This document shows, piece after piece, positions 42,143-49,120 of a stretch of 49,211 bases of DNA. Position 1 is the first letter of the stretch; the number at the start of each line of letters is the position of its first letter. This DNA is from Candidatus Altimarinota bacterium. Lineage in GTDB: Bacteria > Patescibacteriota > Gracilibacteria > JANQMV01. The notes under the pieces are model-generated. The model did not search any database. It was not told the DNA's origin and was given only the letters and a program-made list of their open reading frames with translations. The stretch lies in assembly GCA_028279865.1 (NCBI GenBank), contig JANQMV010000049.1:1-49211 (forward strand). Reading direction: 5' to 3'. The translations under genes were made by a program, and so were the position numbers.

Positions 42143-42793
42143 TTAATTTTTACGTGGTAATTGAACTTCTATATTACCTTTTTCCAAATCACTTTTGTGA
42201 ATTACACTAGCGTCCTGTGTGCTACGAACCTCTGTGGGCTTATCAAGCGGTGTTTTTTTTAAGCGTTTTTCATGTGCATTTATTTCTTCCTCTTTTTTTC
42301 CCAAAAAAGTTTTATGGATAAGGTATTTGTCACTTACATCATCAATACCTTCATCCATCTTTGTTTTAACATGCTCAAAAGTATTACGATCCAGCAATTT
42401 ACTCACATCTGAAAGAGAATTAATCGTTTTTTCCGCTATTTTTTCTTTTTTCGATTTATTTTGTTTAACAGGTCGTGGTGCGGTTAATCATTTGATGTTT
42501 GATCCCAGTGTCATCCAACTACGCTTTTGAACATTACGGGAATATTCAATCACAAGCAGAATGTATTTTAGAAAAGGAATATCATGAATTTTTAGAAAAG
42601 CAAAAGCCAAGGTCAGAAGACCTAAAATAGCAACAGGACCAATCCAAACTTCAATGTAATAAACTTTCGCTAAAGAAAGATAAACAAAGTAAGTTAAGCC
42701 TCCTCAAACACCACAAATAATAAGCTGTTTCATGGTCAGCGGACCAACAATCTTATCTTCAATTTGCACATTTTGTGGAATTTTGTATTGCAT
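42143..42793 (-). CDS. prgI: PrgI-family membrane protein with two in-frame UGA codons and a long C-terminal extension
   Basis: From ATG 42793 to UAA 42143 there are 216 codons, two of them UGA (42704-42706, codon 30; 42488-42490, codon 102). The start MQYKIPQNVQIEDKIVGPLT is the classic PrgI N-terminus. Then comes KQLIICGV-UGA-GGLTYFVY, where relatives have a run of Gly, two membrane helices, and AFLKIHDIPFLKYILL. The second UGA (SNIK-UGA-LTAPRP) lies after the PrgI domain, where I cannot assign the residue. The C-terminal 110 residues are a charged extension beyond normal PrgI length. PrgI is an inner-membrane part of Gram-positive-type conjugation systems. Confidence 0.75.
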
Positions 42794-42858
42794 TTTTTGC
42801 TACTTCAAATTTATCTTTCCCACTATTCTAGCAAAAATAAGACAAAAAAGCAATGGTT

Positions 42859-43365
42859 TTATTGCAAACCTTCTTCAACAGCAAGTTTTATTATCTTCTT
42901 GCCAATCACTTTCACCTTCTCTAGAATTTTTTCTTTTACTAATCGGATTTCCTCTTCCTCAGACACGCCTTTTTTCCTCATTAACCTAAATTTTTGATAA
43001 TCAACAATTTCATCTAAAACATTAGTATTTGTTTTGCTTATAAGTTCAAGATCAAATCCATGCTTTCCTTTACTTAAAATATCACGGATTTTCTTTAAAC
43101 GAGATTCTTCCGTTTGATACCTTTGGTGATCTCCCGTTCCCTGATAAATGGCTTCTAAACAAGCCATTGCAATTGTTTCTTTGATTAAGTTGATTTTTTC
43201 CTTATCCTTAACTAAACCTAATTCTTTCTTAGACAAACCAAGCAAAATTAGCGATCCATCATGTTTTAATATTCCTGTTTTTTCCAATAATTCATTTATT
43301 ACTTCTAAATAATCTGGGACAATTACAATTTCTTTACCTACATTTTGCTCAAATAATTTTTCCAT
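42859..43365 (-). CDS. Hypothetical protein, 168 aa
   Basis: Cytoplasmic, charged and largely helical. No motif is recognised. The C-terminal half is very rich in Lys and Glu and could be a coiled coil. It lies 65 bases upstream of prgI, on the same strand, and 24 bases after the metalloprotease gene, so it may be part of the same unit. Function unknown. Confidence 0.6.
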   Translation of the reverse strand: MEKLFEQNVGKEIVIVPDYLEVINELLEKTGILKHDGSLILLGLSKKELGLVKDKEKINLIKETIAMACLEAIYQGTGDHQRYQTEESRLKKIRDILSKGKHGFDLELISKTNTNVLDEIVDYQKFRLMRKKGVSEEEEIRLVKEKILEKVKVIGKKIIKLAVEEGLQ

Positions 43366-43389
43366 TTAGAATAAAAAGATTAATCAAAA

Positions 43390-44220
43390 TCAAATACTAA
43401 TAGCCAGCTTTGTAATATCCCAGACTCTTCTATTCGGATTAGCATCGCCTTGACCTGTTTGCGGCTCAAATCCATCAAAAACATGATCTTTCATATAATC
43501 ATATTTAAGCGCTAGTTTTTCATTATTTTGTGCTAATTTTTTAAAATCTTTATTGTGATAGTAATAATAAGTAAAACTCTCTGCAAAATCCTCAAAAGGA
43601 TTCGTCATCGCATAGCCTGAAACAAAATCCAGCTGATTCGTAGCGCTCCTCTTTTTCTGGCTGTCATCCCACGAATAAGCATAGTAAATCGTACTTAAAT
43701 CATTTACAAAAATCGGATTCGGACCATCATTAAAAGCAGACTTTTTTGCAGCGGGACTACCTTGTATTCCGCCAAGATCAATCGCATGCCCAAGTTCATG
43801 CACAAGCACAGCGGAAAACTCCTCATCAGAAAGATTATAATCATTGATAATAATTGTATTTGTCCCTCCCAAGCCCCTATTGTTGCCTTTTATTTGTGTA
43901 ATTTTAAAGGTAAAAAGATTTTGCAGTTTATCTTCAGGCAAATCAAATAAAATCTTTTTTATTAAATCCATTCTACCTTCCTTCAAATCACCCGAAATTG
44001 TTAAGTTTGGAAAGACTTTTTGTAAATCTTTTTCTACCGTTCTTTTTATTGTGGCATAACCACTCGAAACAACCGGCTCATCAGCAACAGCAACATCTTC
44101 AAGTTCAGCAACCGTTTTGGAAACAGCATGAATGCCGGATAGATTATTTTTATCTGTAACAAAAAAATACAAACTGACAAGCACTAGCGCAAGGTTGAGA
44201 GTGAGAAGGATTCTTTTCAT
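43390..44220 (-). CDS. Exported zinc metallopeptidase (HExxH, ATLF-like)
   Basis: A 276-residue protein with an N-terminal signal anchor (about 5-22), the zinc motif HELGHAIDLGG and, about 75 residues later, NPFEDFAESFTYY with the third ligand Glu. The layout resembles anthrax-lethal-factor-like and related small peptidases in which a downstream E supplies the third ligand. It is probably external and cell-associated. It ends at UGA; TTT-UGA-TTA and four more codons follow before a UAA, so the end would extend by eight residues if UGA were read. Confidence 0.75.
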   Translation of the reverse strand: MKRILLTLNLALVLVSLYFFVTDKNNLSGIHAVSKTVAELEDVAVADEPVVSSGYATIKRTVEKDLQKVFPNLTISGDLKEGRMDLIKKILFDLPEDKLQNLFTFKITQIKGNNRGLGGTNTIIINDYNLSDEEFSAVLVHELGHAIDLGGIQGSPAAKKSAFNDGPNPIFVNDLSTIYYAYSWDDSQKKRSATNQLDFVSGYAMTNPFEDFAESFTYYYYHNKDFKKLAQNNEKLALKYDYMKDHVFDGFEPQTGQGDANPNRRVWDITKLAISI

Positions 44221-44403
44221 AAAAAAGAGGAAAAAATCAACTTAAAAATTAAGCACTCTTTTTTATTTTTATTTTTGCCTTCATCGAATAAAGGCAAAGA
44301 TAATATCACCTATTTGCACCTATGTCAATATTATATTAAAGCATAAAAAAATAAATTTTCCAAAAAAAATCATCCTCGAAAAAATAGCAGATTTTAGAAA
44401 AAA

Positions 44404-45027
44404 CTATCTTACAAATTCTCTCAACTTATCAATCTCAGTTTTTGTAAAAACTTCACCATGCCCGGGGACAATGTAGTCAGGATTCAAATCAAGGATTTTC
44501 CGAATACTCCGCACTCCTTCTTCCCCCACTCTATTACGCAAACTTCCATTTTCCAAATAATGTAAACTCACAGCATCACCGGCAATTAACCACTTTTTTT
44601 CCTTAGCATCTTTTACAAAAACAGAAAGACTGTCTTTTGAGTGTCCCGGAGTATGTAACAGAGTTATCCCCGGCACAACATCAGAGCTAATACCTTTCGG
44701 AAAAATATGGCAATTAGCGTCTTGCCAATGCCAAAAAGCAATCTGTGTATAAATCAATGCTCGCGGAAAAAGATGTGCATTAAAGCAATGATCCAAATGA
44801 TTATGCGTCAGAATTAAATAATCAATATTTTCTGCTTTTAAGCCTTCTTTTGCTAAATTTTCTAAAATTTTTTCCTTAAAATTTGGCGTTCCCGTATCAA
44901 CTAAAATATTATTTTTTTCCGTCTGAATTAAAGTAACGCTACTTGTCAAAGGATCAATCAAATAACTTCCATCTTCTTTATAATGGTTATCGTGTAAGCC
45001 TTTGAGGATAAGCTTTACTTTTGTCAT
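44404..45027 (-). CDS. Metallo-beta-lactamase-fold hydrolase (MBLAC1-like)
   Basis: A 207-residue MBL-fold protein with the metal motif LTHNHLDHC, HTPGHSKDSLSVF, GDAVSLHYL and the terminal VPGHGE. Substrate is unknown; the fold covers thioesterases, glyoxalase II and RNases. Its ATG overlaps the stop of the toxin-like gene (TAATG), so translation is probably coupled. Confidence 0.85.
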   Translation of the reverse strand: MTKVKLILKGLHDNHYKEDGSYLIDPLTSSVTLIQTEKNNILVDTGTPNFKEKILENLAKEGLKAENIDYLILTHNHLDHCFNAHLFPRALIYTQIAFWHWQDANCHIFPKGISSDVVPGITLLHTPGHSKDSLSVFVKDAKEKKWLIAGDAVSLHYLENGSLRNRVGEEGVRSIRKILDLNPDYIVPGHGEVFTKTEIDKLREFVR

Positions 45028-45326
45028 TAATCAAAAATATTAGCATGAGTATCTGCACGCACAAAAAAAATACATTTTTTAATATGATCAACTTTGTACA
45101 CAACCAAAAAGTCATCCTTAACATGTAGTTCTCGATATCCCTTCCATTTACCTTCCAAAGGATGATCTTTATATTGTTTGACTAATAATTTTTGTGTTTT
45201 TAGGTCTTGCTTTAAAATCAAAGAAAAAACGAACTTAAATTTATCATATAAGTTTTTTTGTCCACTTTTCCTTAGCTTTTTTGAGTCTTTTAAAAACTGC
45301 CTTTCTGAAGCAAACTTGTAAATCAT
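45027..45326 (-). CDS. RelE/YafQ-type mRNA interferase toxin
   Basis: A 99-residue protein of the YafQ/RelE fold: FASERQFLKDSKKLRKSGQ, the central YKDHPLEGKWKGYRELHVKDDFLVVYKV and a terminal VRADTHANIF. Such toxins cut ribosome-bound mRNA and are held by an antitoxin encoded upstream, as here (12 bases before). It looks whole. It overlaps the next gene by one base. Confidence 0.85.
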   Translation of the reverse strand: MIYKFASERQFLKDSKKLRKSGQKNLYDKFKFVFSLILKQDLKTQKLLVKQYKDHPLEGKWKGYRELHVKDDFLVVYKVDHIKKCIFFVRADTHANIFD

Positions 45327-45338
45327 AATTAGGTTTGA

Positions 45339-45575
45339 TTATGCTTCAACTTCATTAAAAAAATCTTCAGCTGAATCATAAAAAGTTAAGTTTTTTCCAT
45401 CCTCTATATCCTGCATCGCTTGCAATGTTTCTTTATTCGGTCTTTTTTTGCTAAGAATTTTTTCCCTAATTAAATCACGAAAGCACTCGCTGCGACTAGC
45501 ATATTTTTTACGCTTCATATAAAGCTCAAACTCTTCCGCAAGTTCATCGTTAATTGAAATATTGTAAGTAGCCAT
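45339..45575 (-). CDS. Ribbon-helix-helix antitoxin
   Basis: A 78-residue RHH protein: MATYNISINDELAEEFELYMKRKKYASRSECFRDLIREKI is a complete CopG/ParD-like DNA-binding fold, followed by an acidic C-terminal tail that would bind the toxin. It is the first gene of the pair and probably represses its own operon. Confidence 0.85.
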   Translation of the reverse strand: MATYNISINDELAEEFELYMKRKKYASRSECFRDLIREKILSKKRPNKETLQAMQDIEDGKNLTFYDSAEDFFNEVEA

Positions 45576-45670
45576 AATATGTTTTTAAAAAATAGCTTAG
45601 CCTTATCTTAACAAAGATTGGCATAAAATGTCAATCTTTGCCATTCTTTCTAAAGCCTAAGTTCTAAAAG

Positions 45671-47452
45671 CTACTTAACTGTCACACTTTTTGCCAAATT
45701 CCGTGGCATATCGGGATTTTTTCCACGCAATACAGCTAAATAATAAGCCAAAATTTGAACCGGAATAATGTTTACAATCGGTGAAGCACCATTTACATCC
45801 GGAACTTTAATCCATTGATCGAAGACTTCATTATTTTCTGGAGAAATTCCAATTATATAACCTCCTCTGCTTTTAAGTTCAACCGCATTGTTAATTACAT
45901 CTTGGTAGTTTTCATCTTTGGAAAGTAGCACCAAACATGGAACGCCTCCTTCGATTAAGGCTATCGGACCGTGCTTGAGTTCCCCGGCTGCAAAACCTTC
46001 TGCATGAATGTATGATACTTCCTGAATTTTAATCGCTGATTCTAATGCCATCGGATAGTTTTCTCCTTTTCCGATAATATACATATTTTCTTGCTCATAA
46101 ATTTTCTCTGCCACTGCTTTGATATAAGTTAAATAACGCGGATTTAACATGTCATTTATCTTTGAAGCACTTTCAATCAAAAGCTTCCTCCCTTCTTCTA
46201 ATTTTCCGGCAACAGCATAAGCAATCATCAAAAGTAAAGACAATTGTGAAGTTGCTGCCTTAGTAGAAGCAACCGCTTTTTCCGGACCCGCATTGATCAA
46301 AAAAGAATAATCACTTTGACGTTGGATAGAGCTTCCTTCTACATTTACAAGTGATAAAATTTGTACTCCCTTCTTTTTTGCCACCTCCATTGCCTCCAGA
46401 ACATCAGCAGTTTCTCCGCTTTGTGAAACTACGACCATCAAGGTCTTGTCTGTAAGAAAATGATGATACGCTGAAAATTCACTCGCAACCACAAAATTAA
46501 CATGTTTCTGCGCGATTTTAGAAAGGAAATAGTCACCCGCCATGCAGACTTTACCCGCCGTACCACAGCCGACCAAAAAAGTACCATAAGCACCTTTAAT
46601 CCGCTCGGCAACTTTCATTATTTCTTTTGTGTCTTGGTTAATCGCCCGACAAATCGTTTCCTTCTGGTCCATGATTTCCTTCAGCATAAAGTGATCAAAA
46701 TCACCTTTTTCCGCATCAGTATAATCCCAATCAATCTCAACAATACGTTTTTCAATTTCACTATTATCTTTTAAGTTGAAAAAATTAATTTCAGCCTTTT
46801 CACCATTTTTTTTGATAATCAACATTTCGTTATCATCGATGTACATAACATCTCTCGTATAAGGCAGAAACGCCGGGATATCAGAAGCCACAAAGTATTC
46901 GTCCTTACCCTTACCAACAATCATGGGAGAACCACGACGTGCTGCCATAATTGTCTCTTGTTTCTCACCCACAACAACAATCGCAAAACGTCCCTTGAGC
47001 CTCGCCAAGGCTTTCCGAAAAGCTTTTTCAAAGCCAAGTTCAATATAGCGCTCAATCAAATGCGGAATTACTTCTGTATCCGTCTCTGATTTAAATTTAT
47101 GTCCTTCTTGGGCAAGTTCTTCTCGAAGTTCTTGGTAGTTTTCAATAATACCGTTATGAACAACCGCAATACCTCCTTTTTCCGAAGTTTGCGGATGGGC
47201 ATTTACCTGAGTCACTCCACCATGCGTCGCCCAACGTGAATGCCCTATGGCAATATGTGATTTCGCAAATTTCTTACCTTTAAAGTCGGAAATCTTTCCA
47301 ACTTTTTTTACAATTTCAATTGCCGGTTTTTCTTGCAAAATTGAGGCAAGCCCCCATGAATCATAACCTCTGTATTCCAGACGTTTTAAGCCCTCAACAA
47401 CCATTTCAGTTGAATTTTCCTTATTGCCAAGATAGCCAAAGATTCCACACAT
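45671..47452 (-). CDS. glmS: Glutamine-fructose-6-phosphate aminotransferase
   Basis: A 593-residue enzyme. The catalytic Cys is C2 in MCGIFGY; the glutaminase domain contains RWATHGG and NAHPQ; two SIS domains follow with GCGTAGKV, VVSQSGETADVLEA, STKAATSQ, ESAIKIQEVSYIHAEG and ELKHGPIALI. The end, KNPDMPRNLAKSVTVK, is the universal tail. It makes glucosamine-6-phosphate for peptidoglycan. No glmS ribozyme is apparent upstream, where a dispersed palindrome lies instead. Confidence 0.97.
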   Translation of the reverse strand: MCGIFGYLGNKENSTEMVVEGLKRLEYRGYDSWGLASILQEKPAIEIVKKVGKISDFKGKKFAKSHIAIGHSRWATHGGVTQVNAHPQTSEKGGIAVVHNGIIENYQELREELAQEGHKFKSETDTEVIPHLIERYIELGFEKAFRKALARLKGRFAIVVVGEKQETIMAARRGSPMIVGKGKDEYFVASDIPAFLPYTRDVMYIDDNEMLIIKKNGEKAEINFFNLKDNSEIEKRIVEIDWDYTDAEKGDFDHFMLKEIMDQKETICRAINQDTKEIMKVAERIKGAYGTFLVGCGTAGKVCMAGDYFLSKIAQKHVNFVVASEFSAYHHFLTDKTLMVVVSQSGETADVLEAMEVAKKKGVQILSLVNVEGSSIQRQSDYSFLINAGPEKAVASTKAATSQLSLLLMIAYAVAGKLEEGRKLLIESASKINDMLNPRYLTYIKAVAEKIYEQENMYIIGKGENYPMALESAIKIQEVSYIHAEGFAAGELKHGPIALIEGGVPCLVLLSKDENYQDVINNAVELKSRGGYIIGISPENNEVFDQWIKVPDVNGASPIVNIIPVQILAYYLAVLRGKNPDMPRNLAKSVTVK

Positions 47453-47487
47453 AATTTTTAGGTTTTAGTTTTATAAATATTTTTTTT

Positions 47488-47511
47488 GTCATTCCTGCGA
47501 AGGCAGGAATC
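47488..47511. repeat. Perfect 20-bp palindromic repeat before glmS
   Basis: ATTCCTGC-GAAG-GCAGGAAT at 47491-47510. It is the exact reverse complement of 3109-3128. It lies 36 bases before the glmS start and is not likely a gene-specific regulator. Confidence 0.7.
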
Positions 47512-47540
47512 TAGTTGATAATTTTATTACCTCAAATTTT

Positions 47541-47786
47541 TTACTCATCATGCCCATAAAATATACTAGGTGAAGCCCCTTCACTTTTAGGTAATTGTTT
47601 AAACATTTCATCATCAAGATCACTTCTAAACTTCTCAAAAGCCTCTTTTAGGGCTTGATAATGAAGATTGTATTTAGATTGAGCCATTTTACCACTCATT
47701 AATGGTAACAATTCATGTATTAAAGACCTCAATTCTTTACTTTTTTTACCTAACTCTAACCATTCTTTATAAGTAAGTTTTTTCAT
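47541..47786 (-). CDS. Hypothetical protein, 81 aa
   Basis: A small helical, Lys-rich protein (LTYKEWLELGKKSKELRSLIHELLPLMSGKMAQSKYN...) with an acidic tail. No family recognised. It begins 2 bases after the UPF0489 stop, so the two are an operon. No motif or membrane segment is visible. Confidence 0.55.
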   Translation of the reverse strand: MKKLTYKEWLELGKKSKELRSLIHELLPLMSGKMAQSKYNLHYQALKEAFEKFRSDLDDEMFKQLPKSEGASPSIFYGHDE

Positions 47787-47788
47787 AT

Positions 47789-48799
47789 TTATACATACTT
47801 CAAAAATATTTTCATAACTTCAATTGCTAAATCTTGATCAATAAACCCCGGACTCATTGCAAAGGTGATTAAATCCGCTTTTGAAGCAAAATATCCAATT
47901 AATTTCACTTTTTCTTCCAGTGAAATTAAACTTACTTCAGGATCAAAAATATCAAGATCTACATTGAGGATTATATTTTGTGATTTCTTTTTAAGCAATT
48001 CAAATTTCTCTTCATAATCCATAAAATCAATAGATTCTGTAAATGACAAAAATTGTTTTTGAATTAATCCGACTTGAGTCGCAGCATTAATATAATTCGA
48101 AACTTTTAAATTTGTTGTTATTTGCTTTATATCAGTCAAATCAAGTTGTTCAAATTTTTTATTCAAAACATATTCTCCTTCATCTTTGTGTGCGTCTATA
48201 TGGACTAAAAATGATTTCATACGCTGGTTTAATGTCTCTGACTTGAACCTTAATGTTTCTCTATAACTCTCCTGAGTTGTATCCGTTTGGCTTGACGCTA
48301 GTGAATTAAAAGCTTTTCCTTGAGTTTTCAAACCCCCTGTATCCTTGTAGGATACTGCCCCCTTTTCAAGGGGGACTAATCGCACAAACTCACTCCAACA
48401 ATAAAAAGCCCAATTATGATTATCCACAATATAAACCGGTAAACCGGTTTTTTCGCCTTGGGTTAATATAAAATTGTCTAAACCGACAGATTCAATTAAG
48501 CTTCCCTTTTCATCTTTATCTCGAAAAACAATTTTATTACCTTTTCGTAGGGGACAGCTATGGCTGTCCCCTACGAAAAGCAACGGCGGCACAAATAATT
48601 TTTTCCCTTCCTCAAAAACAAAAGAATTGTTTCCCACATTGTCATCAATCCAAAAACCATTTAAATATTTTGATCTGGAATTTTCATAAAAACCGCCTTT
48701 TTCTACAAATTCCTTTAAATCAATTTCCGCCCTTTTTTCAAAGCTCCATTTCTCACATTCTTTTTCTATTTGCCAAAGCAGATTTTGGTATTTTTTCAT
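47789..48799 (-). CDS. UPF0489 (arginase-like fold) protein with two in-frame palindromic inserts
   Basis: A 336-residue UPF0489 protein. VYIVDNHNWAFYCWSEF is followed by FLVHIDAHKDEGEY and NVDLDIFDPEVSL, which resemble the Asp/His metal sites of the arginase/deacetylase fold. The segment between WSEF and FLVHIDAH (residues 142-193) is a repeat-encoded insert that relatives lack. A second insert (74-87) is encoded by a perfect 18-bp-stem palindrome. Enzyme activity is unknown for this family. Both inserts leave the conserved motifs intact. Confidence 0.78.
   Translation of the reverse strand: MKKYQNLLWQIEKECEKWSFEKRAEIDLKEFVEKGGFYENSRSKYLNGFWIDDNVGNNSFVFEEGKKLFVPPLLFVGDSHSCPLRKGNKIVFRDKDEKGSLIESVGLDNFILTQGEKTGLPVYIVDNHNWAFYCWSEFVRLVPLEKGAVSYKDTGGLKTQGKAFNSLASSQTDTTQESYRETLRFKSETLNQRMKSFLVHIDAHKDEGEYVLNKKFEQLDLTDIKQITTNLKVSNYINAATQVGLIQKQFLSFTESIDFMDYEEKFELLKKKSQNIILNVDLDIFDPEVSLISLEEKVKLIGYFASKADLITFAMSPGFIDQDLAIEVMKIFLKYV
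48222..48375 (-). repeat. In-frame palindromic repeat inside the UPF0489 gene (family A, copy 3)
   Basis: It starts CGCTGGTTTAATGTCTCTGA and ends CCCCCTTTTCAAGGGGG, with the inner hairpin GTATCCT-TGT-AGGATAC at 48339-48355. Compared with copy 1 (GTGTCCT-TGC-AGGACAC) one base pair has changed on both sides, A-T against G-C. The insert encodes about 52 residues. Confidence 0.8.
48541..48580. repeat. Perfect 18-bp-stem palindrome inside the UPF0489 gene
   Basis: CTTTTCGTAGGGGACAGC, loop TATG, then its exact complement. At 40 bases it is the longest perfect inverted repeat that I saw in the window. It encodes FVGDSHSCPLRKG in frame and lies between conserved parts of the protein. Confidence 0.85.
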
Positions 48800-48832
48800 T
48801 TTGTTTATATTCAGTGAAGGTACTGGCTCTCA

Positions 48833-48925
48833 TCAGCTTCCATCCATCACAACAAGTTAAAGCATATTGTTCACATTTTTCTAAACAGACTGCTTTAACT
48901 GTCTATCAACACTTTCAAAATCTTC
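48833..48925. repeat. Direct repeat, copy 1, with covarying hairpin
   Basis: Matches 49033-49120 at most positions (CAGACTGCTTTAACTGTCT against CAGACTGCTTTAGCTGTCT). On the minus strand GTTAAAGCA pairs with TGCTTTAAC. Between the copies, AGTTCAGGCTTGCAGCCTGAACT (48934-48956) is a further palindrome. The stretch 48800-49090 has no gene. Confidence 0.6.
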
Positions 48926-49032
48926 TATGCTAGTTCAGGCTTGCAGCCTGAACTATTTTTTTTATTACAACCTAAACAATGCTCGCATTTGGAATAAACT
49001 CTATGATTCAACCTACAAGGTTAAACCAGCAT

Positions 49033-49120
49033 TCTCCATCAGTTACAACAAGCTAAAGCATGTTGTTCATATTCTTCTGAACAGACTGCTTTAGCTGTCT
49101 GTCAAAACTTTCAACACCTT
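49033..49120. repeat. Direct repeat, copy 2, overlapping the end of the right-edge gene
   Basis: The stem here is GCTAAAGCA with TGCTTTAGC, one pair changed on both sides relative to copy 1. It includes the stop codon of the partial gene, so it may be that gene's terminator region, and copy 1 a duplicate of it. Confidence 0.6.

Noticed and set aside
41439-42793. Selenocysteine at the in-frame UGA codons
   Set aside because: The positions are glycine-like or unassigned in non-redox membrane and accessory proteins; no SECIS-like hairpin stands right after the codons.
44275-44300. TGCCTT...AAAGGCA hairpin as a terminator after the MBL gene
   Set aside because: The stem is short, and the T-run is on the wrong side for transcription on the minus strand.
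48541-48580. The 18-bp palindrome as a transcription terminator
   Set aside because: It lies well inside an open frame with conserved motifs on both sides and has no T-run on the coding strand.
48833-49090. A Cys-rich micropeptide in the duplicated 3' region (reading CLEKCEQYALTCC in one copy)
   Set aside because: The frame has no start codon, and nearly all differences between the copies change the amino acid. One copy has a UGA where the other has GGA, but since coding is unlikely I do not use it as evidence for recoding.
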